From Helicobacter sp. 'house sparrow 1' (GTDB lineage: Bacteria > Campylobacterota > Campylobacteria > Campylobacterales > Helicobacteraceae), in NCBI RefSeq assembly GCF_900199585.1, contig NZ_FZQY01000004.1, forward strand, positions 186,001 to 250,000: DNA of 64,000 nt, in the 5' to 3' direction. The position numbers and the translations under genes were made by a program. The notes below the pieces were generated by a model. It saw only the letters and a program-made list of their open reading frames with translations, ran no database searches and was not told where the DNA came from. Below are positions 35,634 to 44,132 of the stretch, piece after piece (position 1 is the first letter of the stretch; every line of letters begins with the position of its first letter).

Positions 35634-36152
35634 GTGAAGGAAGTGCTAGGTTCTGTGAAAGAAATTATCCAAAATATTGATGCGCTATCAGCACTTATTT
35701 TCCTTTTTTGCATACTTTTATTTTTTGTTTTCCTTGCCTTAGGGTTTTATTTTCTTAGAAAAAAAATTATTGCTGCGTTATTTTTTCTTATTTCCTTTTT
35801 TTGTTTGGTCGCAACACCTTCTATTATTGCTCTAAGCGAAAAGTTGTTTTTTTATAAAATTGAGATTCTTAGAAATGATTCTAAACCCTTGGTATATAGC
35901 GATTCTTTTTTAATTGATTTAGAATTTAAAAATCAAGGTAAGAGAGAATTTGATAAATGTTTAGTTGTTATTATTCCAGAGAGAAAGAATCAAAATTGGG
36001 AGAATAAAATTTTAGATTTTATTAAACCCTTGGCTTCATATAAATATAAAGTTAAAGAAAGAATTCATATTAATCAAGTTTTTTATATCCAAAAAATTTT
36101 GCCCTATAAACATCGGGATTACTCTTTTAAGATGACATTAGACTGTCGCTAA
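35634..36152 (+). CDS. Membrane protein with periplasmic domain, probable DUF2393 family
   Basis: A 172-residue protein with two membrane helices (about residues 18-40 and 45-67) and a C-terminal domain of about 100 residues with beta-strand pattern (FYKIEILRNDSKPLVYSDSF; FLIDLEFKNQGKREF). Campylobacterota have families of such two-helix proteins annotated DUF2393; the match is from memory of general form and is not certain. The start is GTG at 35634; another GTG at 35643 is preceded by GAAGGAA and is equally possible. Its 3' end overlaps rsmE (convergent) by 15 bases. Function unknown. Confidence 0.65.
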   Translation: MKEVLGSVKEIIQNIDALSALIFLFCILLFFVFLALGFYFLRKKIIAALFFLISFFCLVATPSIIALSEKLFFYKIEILRNDSKPLVYSDSFLIDLEFKNQGKREFDKCLVVIIPERKNQNWENKILDFIKPLASYKYKVKERIHINQVFYIQKILPYKHRDYSFKMTLDCR

Positions 36153-36815
36153 TGAGCTTACAAGCATAGCAGCACATTCACTCTTTAATATAATCTCATT
36201 GGGTATGCAAAGCTTTTTTTGATTCTCAAAAAGTTTTCTTTCTTGAGAATCAAATCCTCCTTCTGGTCCTATAAAAATTCCATTTTCAAAATTTTTTATT
36301 TCAGAGGTATAGATATTGTTTCCATCAAAATCCAAAACAAAACTCAAGGGATATAATTGTATAGCCTCTTTTGTATTTTTTAGGATTTCTATTGCCATTA
36401 AGTCAGTTCTATTGCACTGTTCGCAAGAAGAGATTAGAATTTTTTGGAGTTTTTCCAAAGAAATTTTTTCATTCTTTTGACTTCTATTGGCAAAAAATAG
36501 AGTAATTTTTTTTACACCAAGTTGATTGAGATAGGGTATTGTCTTTTCGATAGTTTTAGATTCAGTAATTGCCCAAATAAGATGTAGTTTTTTTGTAGAA
36601 ACAACGGGGTTGGATTTTTGATTAACAAGTTCTAGTAACGCATCTTTTTTGTTAATTTGAATGTGTTTATAAGTATAGATATTATCATCTCTAAGATTTC
36701 TAAAATCTAGTAATGTTTCAAACTTGGTGCGTCTTGACTTGTAAAGATGATTAAACAAGTTTTCGGTTATTTTGATTGTGTTGTTTCCAGCATCGCTATG
36801 AAAACAAAACTTCAT
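36138..36815 (-). CDS. rsmE: 16S rRNA (uracil-1498-N3)-methyltransferase
   Basis: RsmE methylates U1498 of 16S rRNA in the assembled small subunit. This 225-residue protein has the SPOUT knot motifs GIFIGPEGGFDSQERKLF and the final LKSECAAMLVSSLA, and an N-terminal PUA-like beta domain. I start at ATG 36815, which overlaps the upstream gene's stop (ATGA), and the protein then begins MKFCFHSDAG, matching the family. The sequence is somewhat diverged in the last motif (LKSECAAM for LRTETA), as in other Helicobacter. Confidence 0.9.
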   Translation of the reverse strand: MKFCFHSDAGNNTIKITENLFNHLYKSRRTKFETLLDFRNLRDDNIYTYKHIQINKKDALLELVNQKSNPVVSTKKLHLIWAITESKTIEKTIPYLNQLGVKKITLFFANRSQKNEKISLEKLQKILISSCEQCNRTDLMAIEILKNTKEAIQLYPLSFVLDFDGNNIYTSEIKNFENGIFIGPEGGFDSQERKLFENQKKLCIPNEIILKSECAAMLVSSLATV

Positions 36816-37231
36816 AGTTTGTAATATCCTATTATGATGAGCAATAAGCAAAGATTAATGAAATAATTTTTCTTACAAAAAGAGATATATTTTTGCATTT
36901 TTTCTTCAGCAATGCGACTTCTTTTTAAATTTTTTATCCGATAGATCTCGCTCCCCAAAAGAAAACAAAAAACAAAACACATAAAAATAATAGAAAAATG
37001 AAATTGAAATTGTTGCATCGCCCAAATGGATAATCCGGTTAAAAGGCTAATGCTAAGTAATAAAAAAATCATAGGCATCCCATACCAAATTTTTTTATTT
37101 AATCTAGCATAATTGGATTCTCTAAAAAGCACATAAAGGTTAAAAATATAGATTATGGGCAGAGGAATAATAAAAATATAGTGAAGAAAAATCATATTTT
37201 TTAATACATCATTGATGCTTTCAGATTCCAT
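36812..37231 (-). CDS. Small integral membrane protein of unknown function
   Basis: A 139-residue protein with four hydrophobic segments (near residues 12-34, 50-70, 78-96 and 118-136) and basic loops. I recognise no family; a membrane protein of similar position lies between rsmE and hemH in H. pylori (HP0375 region). ATG 37231 is chosen because AAGGAGAC lies just before it; an upstream in-frame start at 37249 lacks such a site. It is co-translated with rsmE through an ATGA overlap and divergent from hemH. Confidence 0.75.
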   Translation of the reverse strand: MESESINDVLKNMIFLHYIFIIPLPIIYIFNLYVLFRESNYARLNKKIWYGMPMIFLLLSISLLTGLSIWAMQQFQFHFSIIFMCFVFCFLLGSEIYRIKNLKRSRIAEEKMQKYISFCKKNYFINLCLLLIIIGYYKL

Positions 37232-37336
37232 TTGTCTCCTTGATAACAAAGGCTCTATTCTACCATAATATTAACTTTGTTTTAATATGATAACCCGTTA
37301 TTTATTAAATCAAAAAGGACTAATATCAAAGAGGGT

Positions 37337-38263
37337 GTGTTATTACTAAATATGGGGGGTCCTAGCAACCTTATGGAGGTTGAAGTTTTTTTGAAAAACA
37401 TGTTTAAAGATCCCTATATTCTTCCTATAAAAAATTCTTTTATGCGTAGGTTTGTGGGCAATATGATTGTGAAGAGGCGCTTGGATAAAGCATTGCAGAA
37501 TTATCGCGCTATAGGTGGAAAATCCCCAATGGTAGAATATACTTTTTCTTTATGTCAGAAACTTGCTCAAAAAAAACCCAAATGCTTTTTTTCCTACGCA
37601 ATGCGATATACCCCCCCATTTAGTGAAATGGCACTCCAAGAAATGCAACAAAAAGGTATTGAAAAAATCTACCTTTTTAGTATGTATCCACAATATTCTA
37701 CAACAACCACGCTCTCTTCATTTACAGAGGTGTATCAGTGTTTGCAAAAATTAAACTATAAGCCAACTATAGAGGTTGTAGATCGCTATTGTGAGCATCC
37801 ACTTTATCATCAGCTTATGCTAAATCTAATTTTAGAGACTCTTAAAGAAAAAAAAGCCCAAGAGTATGTCTTAATTTTCTCTGCCCACTCTCTACCTCAA
37901 AGCATTATAGATTCTGGAGATATATATCAAAAAGAGTGTGAAAAGACATTTGACTTTATAAAAAAACTCTTATCAGAAAGGGAGATTTTTTTTAAAGATG
38001 TGGTTTTATCTTATCAATCTAAGATTGGTAGAATGAAATGGATAGGTCCTAGCACGGCAGATGTTATTAAAAAATATGCCAAAGAAAAGCTCCTAGTTTT
38101 TCCCCTAGGATTTAATATTGATAATTCAGAGACAATGTATGAAATTGACATAGAATATCAGGAGTTGGCCAAGAGCTTTGGGAATAAAGAATTTTTACGC
38201 TCCCCTTGTTTTAATGATGGTGATAATTTTGCAGATTTTATTTTGCAATTAATAGGAGAATAA
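37337..38263 (+). CDS. hemH: Ferrochelatase
   Basis: HemH inserts iron into protoporphyrin IX, the last step of haem synthesis. The protein shows the family's opening LLLNMGGPSNL, GGKSPMVEYT, MYPQYSTTTTLSSF, the catalytic His in LIFSAHSLPQSII and SYQSKIGRMKW. Length is about 308 residues. The start is unclear: GTG 37337 gives LLLNMGGP at residue 3 but a GAGGG sits almost against it. The better-spaced site AAGGA (37315-37319) is five bases before ATC at 37325, which would give a protein beginning with KEGVLLLNM. No in-frame ATG precedes the homology. A C7 tract (37611-37617) lies within the coding region. Confidence 0.95.
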   Translation: MLLLNMGGPSNLMEVEVFLKNMFKDPYILPIKNSFMRRFVGNMIVKRRLDKALQNYRAIGGKSPMVEYTFSLCQKLAQKKPKCFFSYAMRYTPPFSEMALQEMQQKGIEKIYLFSMYPQYSTTTTLSSFTEVYQCLQKLNYKPTIEVVDRYCEHPLYHQLMLNLILETLKEKKAQEYVLIFSAHSLPQSIIDSGDIYQKECEKTFDFIKKLLSEREIFFKDVVLSYQSKIGRMKWIGPSTADVIKKYAKEKLLVFPLGFNIDNSETMYEIDIEYQELAKSFGNKEFLRSPCFNDGDNFADFILQLIGE

Positions 38264-38265
38264 TC

Positions 38266-38871
38266 ATGAAAAAAATAGTTTATATTGTAATGACTTGTGT
38301 TTTGTTTTTTGGTTGTAAGGATAGTGGAGTAGATTCTAAATCTTTTTCTTCTGGAAAGGAAGTAAGCTCTGAGATACAAGAGCTAAGTCAAAGTATGGAT
38401 AAAAAGAGTTATCAAGGATTAGAAAATGTGTTTCTTGATACAGGTATTATTCAGACTGATGGTAAGTATCTCTTGCTAGTTTTTGGCAAGAATAATTGTT
38501 CTTATTGTGAGAAGCTTAAAGATGATTTAAAGCAATCCCAAGAGCTTCAAAATTATATTAAAGAGAATTTTAGCCCCTACTATATCAATATAAGCTATGA
38601 CAAAAAACACCATTTTAAATTAAATATTAATAATGAGTTAAAAGAAGTTGATATCATGACTTCTCAATTGGCTAGTAATATTTATAGGGTTTTTTCAACA
38701 CCAACAGTCATTTTTGGGGATGAGAATGGAAAAACGATTTTTGAAATTCCTGGATATATTTCAAAAGATAAGTTTTTGAAAGTTTTGGAGTTAGTTGTTT
38801 CTAGAAAATGGGAGAAAGTTGAGGATGTAAAGAAAAGATCAGAAATGCTGCAAGATATTTTAAGGGGATAA
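38266..38871 (+). CDS. Thioredoxin-like lipoprotein for cytochrome c maturation
   Basis: A 201-residue protein with a lipoprotein signal (FFGC at residues 14-17; cysteine 17 would be lipidated) and a thioredoxin domain with the active site NNCSYCEKL and a cis-proline segment (VFSTPTVIFGD). H. pylori HP0377 in the same position has been described as a thiol oxidoreductase reducing apocytochrome c. It lies two bases after hemH and four before ccsBA, a tight haem/cytochrome operon. It should receive electrons from CcdA. Confidence 0.9.
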   Translation: MKKIVYIVMTCVLFFGCKDSGVDSKSFSSGKEVSSEIQELSQSMDKKSYQGLENVFLDTGIIQTDGKYLLLVFGKNNCSYCEKLKDDLKQSQELQNYIKENFSPYYINISYDKKHHFKLNINNELKEVDIMTSQLASNIYRVFSTPTVIFGDENGKTIFEIPGYISKDKFLKVLELVVSRKWEKVEDVKKRSEMLQDILRG

Positions 38872-38875
38872 GAAA

Positions 38876-41632
38876 ATGAATTTTATAAAGATTTTTTTCA
38901 CCTCTTTTTGGATTATTTTACCTTTAATTGCAGTATATATCACTGCTTGTGGGATTGCAACATTTATTGAAAATGATTATGGGATTGGTGTGGCTAATGC
39001 AGTGGTTTATAGGACTTGGTGGTTTAATTTGTTGCATATTTATTTTGCAATTGCAGTTATTGCAACATTATTTAAGTTTAAACAATGGAAGCGCAGGAAA
39101 TATGCAAATTTGTTATTACATCTTTCTTTTGTTTTTATTATTATTGGGGCTGGGATTACAAGATTTTTTAGCTTTGAGGGAATGATGCATATCCGTGAGG
39201 GAGATACATCATCATATATCACAGCTTCAGAATCTACTTTAAACATTTTTGCAATAAAAAACAAAGAGAAGCAGTTTGGTTTTTTAGAAATTCCTCTTGT
39301 AGCTACTTCAAAAAATTTTTCTAAAAAGCAAACCATAGAGTTTTTTGGAAAAGATTTGGTGTTAAGTAATTTTAAAGTTAAAAAATTAAACCATAATAAG
39401 AAGGATGATGCATTAGAAATTAGTTTTAGTGCGGAGTATGATGGAGTGAATCAATCCTTTAACATAGTTGGTGGCAAGAGTATTGATTCAAAATTTGATA
39501 GAAATTACTTTAAAGATATACAGTTTTTTATAAACTGGGGCCCTAGAACCATTAATCTTCCTTTTCAAATCAAGCTTAATCAATTTGTTCTTGATCGCTA
39601 CCCTGGTTCCCATAGTCCATCATCTTATGCTTCAGAAGTTGAAATATTAGATGATCAAAATAGGGTGATTAAGCCTTATCGAATCTATATGAATAATGTT
39701 TTGGATTTTGATGGATATAGATTCTATCAGTCCTCTTATGATAGTGATGAAAAAGGCACAATACTATCAGTCAATAAAGATCCTGGAAAAAATATGACTT
39801 ATTTAGGGTATATAATGCTTATCCTTGGAGCTATTGGATTGCTTTTTGAAAAAAATGGAAGATTTGTTTTTCTGCTTAAGTCATTGCAAAAACAAAAGAT
39901 TGATGGTTGTGCTACTGTTTTATTGTGTCTGTTTTTTATTTCTTTTGGAGGTCAAAAATTATTTGCATCAGAGATATCTCCAACAAGCCTACAAGACAAG
40001 ATTCAATTTATAGATAATTTTAAACAAAAAAGTGAAAAACATGTAGATAGCTTTGCTTCAATTCAGTTGCAAAATATGTCTGGGAGAGTTGAGCCTATTG
40101 ACACAATAGCCAACAATATTGTTCATAAGATTACAAAGAAGAATAATTTTATGGGTATGAGCAACAACCAGATGTTTTTAGGAATGATGCTTTATTCAGA
40201 TATTTGGAAAGATCTTAGAATAATTTATGTGGGTAATGAGCAAATTGGAGATATTATAGGATTAAGCAAGAAAGATAAATACGCGTCTTTGTCAGATTTC
40301 TTTAGCGATAAAATTGGATATAAGCTTAACAATTTTGTTGAGGATGCAAACCGCATTGATCCAGCAAGGAGAACAACTTTTGAAAAAGAGTTATTAAAGG
40401 TAGATGAGCGTGTTAGCTTGGCCTATAGTATTTTTAGTGGGAGTTTTTTAAGAATTTTTCCTTCAGAGAGTGGGGATAAGTGGTTAGATCCTATTGGAAT
40501 CTCCCAACAACAGAATAAAGAAATGATCATGCAAGTTTCTCTGCTTTTAAAAAACTTTTCCAGTGGTTTTGACAAAGGGCTTTCTAGTGGTGATTGGGGG
40601 GATTTAGACCGTGCTATTTCTGATATTAAAGAGTATCAAAAGTCCAAAGGAGAGGCTATTTATTTGCCTGAGAAGAAAGTCAAAGCAGAAATATTTTTAA
40701 ATCAGAGTAATTTTTTTGGCAAGCTTATATTGCCTTATTTGGTCCTTGGAGCCCTGCTCTTTGTTTATATGATTTGTTGTATTTTTAAAGATAACAAAGT
40801 TGTTCCTTGGGTTAGTCGAGGGATTTATGCTTTAATGGTAGTATGTGTGGTTTTTCATACATCAGGGCTACTCTTAAGGTGGTATGTAAGTGATCATTCT
40901 CCTTGGAGTAATGCTTATGAATCAATGCTATATATTACTTGGGCAAGTGCTTTTGCAGGAGTTGCTTTCTTTAGACGCTATGATTTTGCACTTTCAGCGA
41001 GTATGCTACTATCAGGGATTGGATTATTTGTAGCAAATTTAGGTTTTATGGATCCACAAATTACGCCTCTAGTCCCAGTTTTAAAATCTTATTGGTTAAA
41101 TATCCATGTATCTACTATCATGTCGGGTTATGCCTTTTTGGGACTTTGTTTTATACTAGGGGTAATGACCTTGGTGTTTTTTATTTTTAGGAAGAGTGAG
41201 AGAAATCGTGTAGATAGAAGTATTATTTCACTCCACTTGCTAAATGAAGTTAGTATGATTCTTGGAGTACTTATGCTAACAGTGGGAAATTTTTTAGGTG
41301 CGGTTTGGGCAAATGAATCTTGGGGTAGATATTGGAGTTGGGATCCAAAAGAAACTTGGGCATTGGTATCCATAGGAGTTTATGCTATTATTCTACATTT
41401 TAGAATGTTGGGGATTAAGAGCAGCTATTTCTTTGCATCTGCAAGCGTAATTGGATTTTATTCTATTTTGATGACTTATTTTGGTGTCAATTATTATCTC
41501 TCTGGCATGCATAGTTATGCTGCAGGAGATCCTCTTCCAATACCAACTTTTGTATATTATTTTACTGGAGCAATGATATTGTTAATCATTGTTGCAGGAA
41601 CAAAAAAGAAAGGAGCACCTAGGATTAACTAA
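38876..41632 (+). CDS. ccsBA: System II cytochrome c synthetase, fused CcsBA
   Basis: CcsBA exports haem and joins it to CxxCH sites of apocytochromes c in the periplasm. The 918-residue fusion has a CcsB-like (ResB) N-terminal part with membrane helices and a large periplasmic domain, then a CcsA part with the tryptophan-rich haem-handling motif WGRYWSWDPKETWAL near residue 820 and flanking histidines (VFHTSG, HVSTIMSGY, LHFRMLG). The fused form is normal in Helicobacter, Campylobacter and Bacteroides. It follows the thioredoxin-like gene by four bases and precedes the AsmA-like gene by one base. Confidence 0.95.
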   Translation: MNFIKIFFTSFWIILPLIAVYITACGIATFIENDYGIGVANAVVYRTWWFNLLHIYFAIAVIATLFKFKQWKRRKYANLLLHLSFVFIIIGAGITRFFSFEGMMHIREGDTSSYITASESTLNIFAIKNKEKQFGFLEIPLVATSKNFSKKQTIEFFGKDLVLSNFKVKKLNHNKKDDALEISFSAEYDGVNQSFNIVGGKSIDSKFDRNYFKDIQFFINWGPRTINLPFQIKLNQFVLDRYPGSHSPSSYASEVEILDDQNRVIKPYRIYMNNVLDFDGYRFYQSSYDSDEKGTILSVNKDPGKNMTYLGYIMLILGAIGLLFEKNGRFVFLLKSLQKQKIDGCATVLLCLFFISFGGQKLFASEISPTSLQDKIQFIDNFKQKSEKHVDSFASIQLQNMSGRVEPIDTIANNIVHKITKKNNFMGMSNNQMFLGMMLYSDIWKDLRIIYVGNEQIGDIIGLSKKDKYASLSDFFSDKIGYKLNNFVEDANRIDPARRTTFEKELLKVDERVSLAYSIFSGSFLRIFPSESGDKWLDPIGISQQQNKEMIMQVSLLLKNFSSGFDKGLSSGDWGDLDRAISDIKEYQKSKGEAIYLPEKKVKAEIFLNQSNFFGKLILPYLVLGALLFVYMICCIFKDNKVVPWVSRGIYALMVVCVVFHTSGLLLRWYVSDHSPWSNAYESMLYITWASAFAGVAFFRRYDFALSASMLLSGIGLFVANLGFMDPQITPLVPVLKSYWLNIHVSTIMSGYAFLGLCFILGVMTLVFFIFRKSERNRVDRSIISLHLLNEVSMILGVLMLTVGNFLGAVWANESWGRYWSWDPKETWALVSIGVYAIILHFRMLGIKSSYFFASASVIGFYSILMTYFGVNYYLSGMHSYAAGDPLPIPTFVYYFTGAMILLIIVAGTKKKGAPRIN

Positions 41633-41633
41633 G

Positions 41634-43019
41634 ATGAAAAAAGTGCTTTTTACATTTTTTTCTTTTACCTTTTTATTGCTGTTAGCTGGGTATTCAGTAC
41701 TCTTTACAAAGGGGGGGAATAATATTCTTAAGCCTTTTATTAGAGATACAATCAAAGAAAAATATAATAAAGATTTATATCTAGTAGATTTTCAACTAAC
41801 TCCAAAGACCCTACACTTAACTTTAGAGTATGGAAAGAATTTAGATTTAAAAGTGTTTGGAGACCTTACTTTATGGAATCAAAAGCTAGATTTAAGGGTT
41901 TTTGGTAAGAGTAAGGGTATTAAGAATGCATTTAATATCGAAGGTGAAGTAGTAGGGGATTTTTCAAACTTTTTATTAAATTTGATGAGCAATATCGCCT
42001 CTTCAAAAAGCAATCTGGTTGCTGAATTTGGCAGAGAGGGACTTTCACGATTGTATTTAAAATCTAAGAATCTAAACCTAGAAGATGTATTTTTGTTTTT
42101 TCATCTTGATCATCGTCTTATAGGTAGAGCTGATTTAGAAATTAATCTTGATAAGAGGATTGGGAATAGAGGGGATTTTGAAATTGACCTGACAAAATTA
42201 AGCATGACTAAAAATTTTGGGTCCTCTGTATTATTCAATCGATTGTTAAAGAGTGAGGCTAGTGGAAAAATTAAGGGCAAGTTAAATGATAAAAATTTAT
42301 TTATTTTAGATGGAGGCTTAGAATCAAAGTTATATAAAATTACTCTTAGCGAAGCACAACTGGGAAGAGATATGTTCAGTGGAAAATATAACCTTTTGAT
42401 TCCTAGTATTAAGAATGCTGGTGTAGTTAGTAGAAGAGATATCCCCCTAGAGTTTGAAGGAGATATTGTATTTAATGATGAGTTGATGTTTGATTTTCAG
42501 ACTGGGAGCTTGGGAGGCAATATCACTGGTAAGTATGAAATAGAAAAAACCAATATAGTTTTTAAGGATATAGAATTAGATAGTATCTTCCCTATTCTAG
42601 GAATACCTCAAAACTTTCTAGGTAGATTTACTGGTGATTTTAACTATGAGGTACAGAAAAAACAAGGAGTTTTGGAGGGTAATATTGAAGATTTTTCAAT
42701 CAGAAGAGATAGTTTTTTTGATTTAATTTATCGCTATACAAAGTTTGATATACAAAAAGAAAAGTTTAACACAATTCCTATATATGCAACTTTAGAGGGT
42801 CAAAAACTTGATATTCATAATTTTGGTGCAAGAAGTCATTATATCGGTATGAGTTCTTCAAATATAAGCCTTGATTTCCAAAAAATGGTGATCAGAGCAC
42901 CCATAAGAGTCAATATACAAGATAGTTCTATTAATCTAAGGGTGGTTGGAGATATCAAATCCCCCCAAGTTGATTTTAAACTTGGAGATGTATTAAAACT
43001 AAATAAAAAGCTTTTTTAA
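41634..43019 (+). CDS. AsmA/TamB-like hypothetical protein with N-terminal membrane anchor
   Basis: A 461-residue protein with an N-terminal membrane helix (about residues 4-24, LFTFFSFTFLLLLAGYSVL) followed by a long, mostly beta-strand periplasmic part with regular repeats of short strands (for example LDLRVFGKSKGIKNAFNIEG). This is the appearance of AsmA-like bridge proteins that move phospholipid between membranes, but I see no defining motif. I start at ATG 41634, right after the ccsBA stop, preceded by AGGAGCACCTAGG. Its stop overlaps that of the convergent ald gene by four bases. Confidence 0.65.
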   Translation: MKKVLFTFFSFTFLLLLAGYSVLFTKGGNNILKPFIRDTIKEKYNKDLYLVDFQLTPKTLHLTLEYGKNLDLKVFGDLTLWNQKLDLRVFGKSKGIKNAFNIEGEVVGDFSNFLLNLMSNIASSKSNLVAEFGREGLSRLYLKSKNLNLEDVFLFFHLDHRLIGRADLEINLDKRIGNRGDFEIDLTKLSMTKNFGSSVLFNRLLKSEASGKIKGKLNDKNLFILDGGLESKLYKITLSEAQLGRDMFSGKYNLLIPSIKNAGVVSRRDIPLEFEGDIVFNDELMFDFQTGSLGGNITGKYEIEKTNIVFKDIELDSIFPILGIPQNFLGRFTGDFNYEVQKKQGVLEGNIEDFSIRRDSFFDLIYRYTKFDIQKEKFNTIPIYATLEGQKLDIHNFGARSHYIGMSSSNISLDFQKMVIRAPIRVNIQDSSINLRVVGDIKSPQVDFKLGDVLKLNKKLF

Positions 43020-43031
43020 AAAAGCTTTTTT
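43004..43031. terminator. A/T-rich hairpin between convergent genes
   Basis: AAAAAGCTTTTTT (about 43006-43018) followed by AAAAAAGCTTTTTT forms a near-palindrome covering both stop codons. The T-runs on each strand fit a weak bidirectional terminator. Confidence 0.5.
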
Positions 43032-44122
43032 GCATCAGTATAGTCTAAATTAAATGCTTGAGACACAGCTTCATAGGTACATTTCCCATTAAAGGTATTA
43101 AGTCCTTCTAAAATTGCTCCATTAGATTTGCAGGCCTCTTTAACACCAAGATTTGCAATCATGATGCCATAGGGTAAAGTCGTGTTTGTTAAAGCAAGTG
43201 TTGAAGTTCTTGCTACTGCTCCAGGCATATTTGCAACACAATAGTGCAAAACACCATCGACTTCAAAGATAGGATCTGTATGGGTAGTGGGTTTTGAGGT
43301 TTCAAAACAACCTCCTTGATCTATTGCCACATCTGCCATAACAGATCCCTTCTTCATTAACTTAAGATCATCGCGCTTAATAAGTTTAGGTGCTTTAGCA
43401 CCAGGAATGAGAACAGCACCAATTAAAACATCTGTATCTTTAAGACACTCAATAAGATTGCCTCTATTGCTATAAAGTGTAGTGATTTTCATATTAAAGA
43501 TTTGATCAATATAAGAAAGCCTATTAGTATCAATATCTAGAATTGTTACATCAGCACCCAAACCAAGTGCAATTTGTGCTGCATTAATGCCTACAACTCC
43601 TCCACCCAAAATAGTAACCTTGCCTTTTTGCACACCAGGGACTCCGCTTAATAAAACACCAGAGCCTCCATAAATTTTTTCAAGGTATTTTGCGGACTCT
43701 AAAACTGCCAATCTTCCTGCAATTGAGCTCATTGGAGCAAGACAGGGTAGAGTGTTGTTGTGCTTAATGGTTTCATAAGCAATCCCTTGTATGTTTTTAT
43801 GCAAGAGCATACGCGTTAATTCCTCATCTGCTGCCAGATGTAAATAGGTAAAAAGTATTTGATTATCTTTAAAGAAAGAATATTCTTCTTTGAGAGGTTC
43901 TTTAACCTTTATAATCATTTGGCTTTCTTCAAATAAAGTTTTTTTATCTGTGATAATGGCCCCAGCAAGTTGATAATTCTCATCTGAAAAACCAATCGCA
44001 CTCCCAGCACCCTGTTCGATATATACCTGATGGCCATTTGCAATATATTCTGCTACATTAGATGGAGTTAATCCTACTCTATATTCATGTGTTTTTATCT
44101 CTTTTGGACAACCAATAATCAT
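43016..44122 (-). CDS. ald: Alanine dehydrogenase
   Basis: Ald converts alanine to pyruvate and ammonia with NAD+. The 368-residue protein has the family start IGCPKEIKTHEYRVGLTPS, catalytic Lys in VKVKEPLKEEY-type segment, catalytic His in FTYLHLAADE, the Rossmann motif TILGGGVVGINAA and the C-terminal CVANMPGAVARTST. The adjacent minus-strand upstream gene is an NSS amino-acid symporter 10 bases away, so the pair may import and degrade alanine as a carbon and nitrogen source. Conserved in H. pylori (HP1398) in another context. Confidence 0.97.
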   Translation of the reverse strand: MIIGCPKEIKTHEYRVGLTPSNVAEYIANGHQVYIEQGAGSAIGFSDENYQLAGAIITDKKTLFEESQMIIKVKEPLKEEYSFFKDNQILFTYLHLAADEELTRMLLHKNIQGIAYETIKHNNTLPCLAPMSSIAGRLAVLESAKYLEKIYGGSGVLLSGVPGVQKGKVTILGGGVVGINAAQIALGLGADVTILDIDTNRLSYIDQIFNMKITTLYSNRGNLIECLKDTDVLIGAVLIPGAKAPKLIKRDDLKLMKKGSVMADVAIDQGGCFETSKPTTHTDPIFEVDGVLHYCVANMPGAVARTSTLALTNTTLPYGIMIANLGVKEACKSNGAILEGLNTFNGKCTYEAVSQAFNLDYTDAKKLF

Positions 44123-44132
44123 AATTTACTCC

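Noticed and set aside
37611-37617. C7 tract within hemH as a phase-variation switch
   Set aside because: Seven bases encoding part of TPPF is a normal codon run, shorter than typical switching tracts, and haem synthesis is unlikely to be switched.
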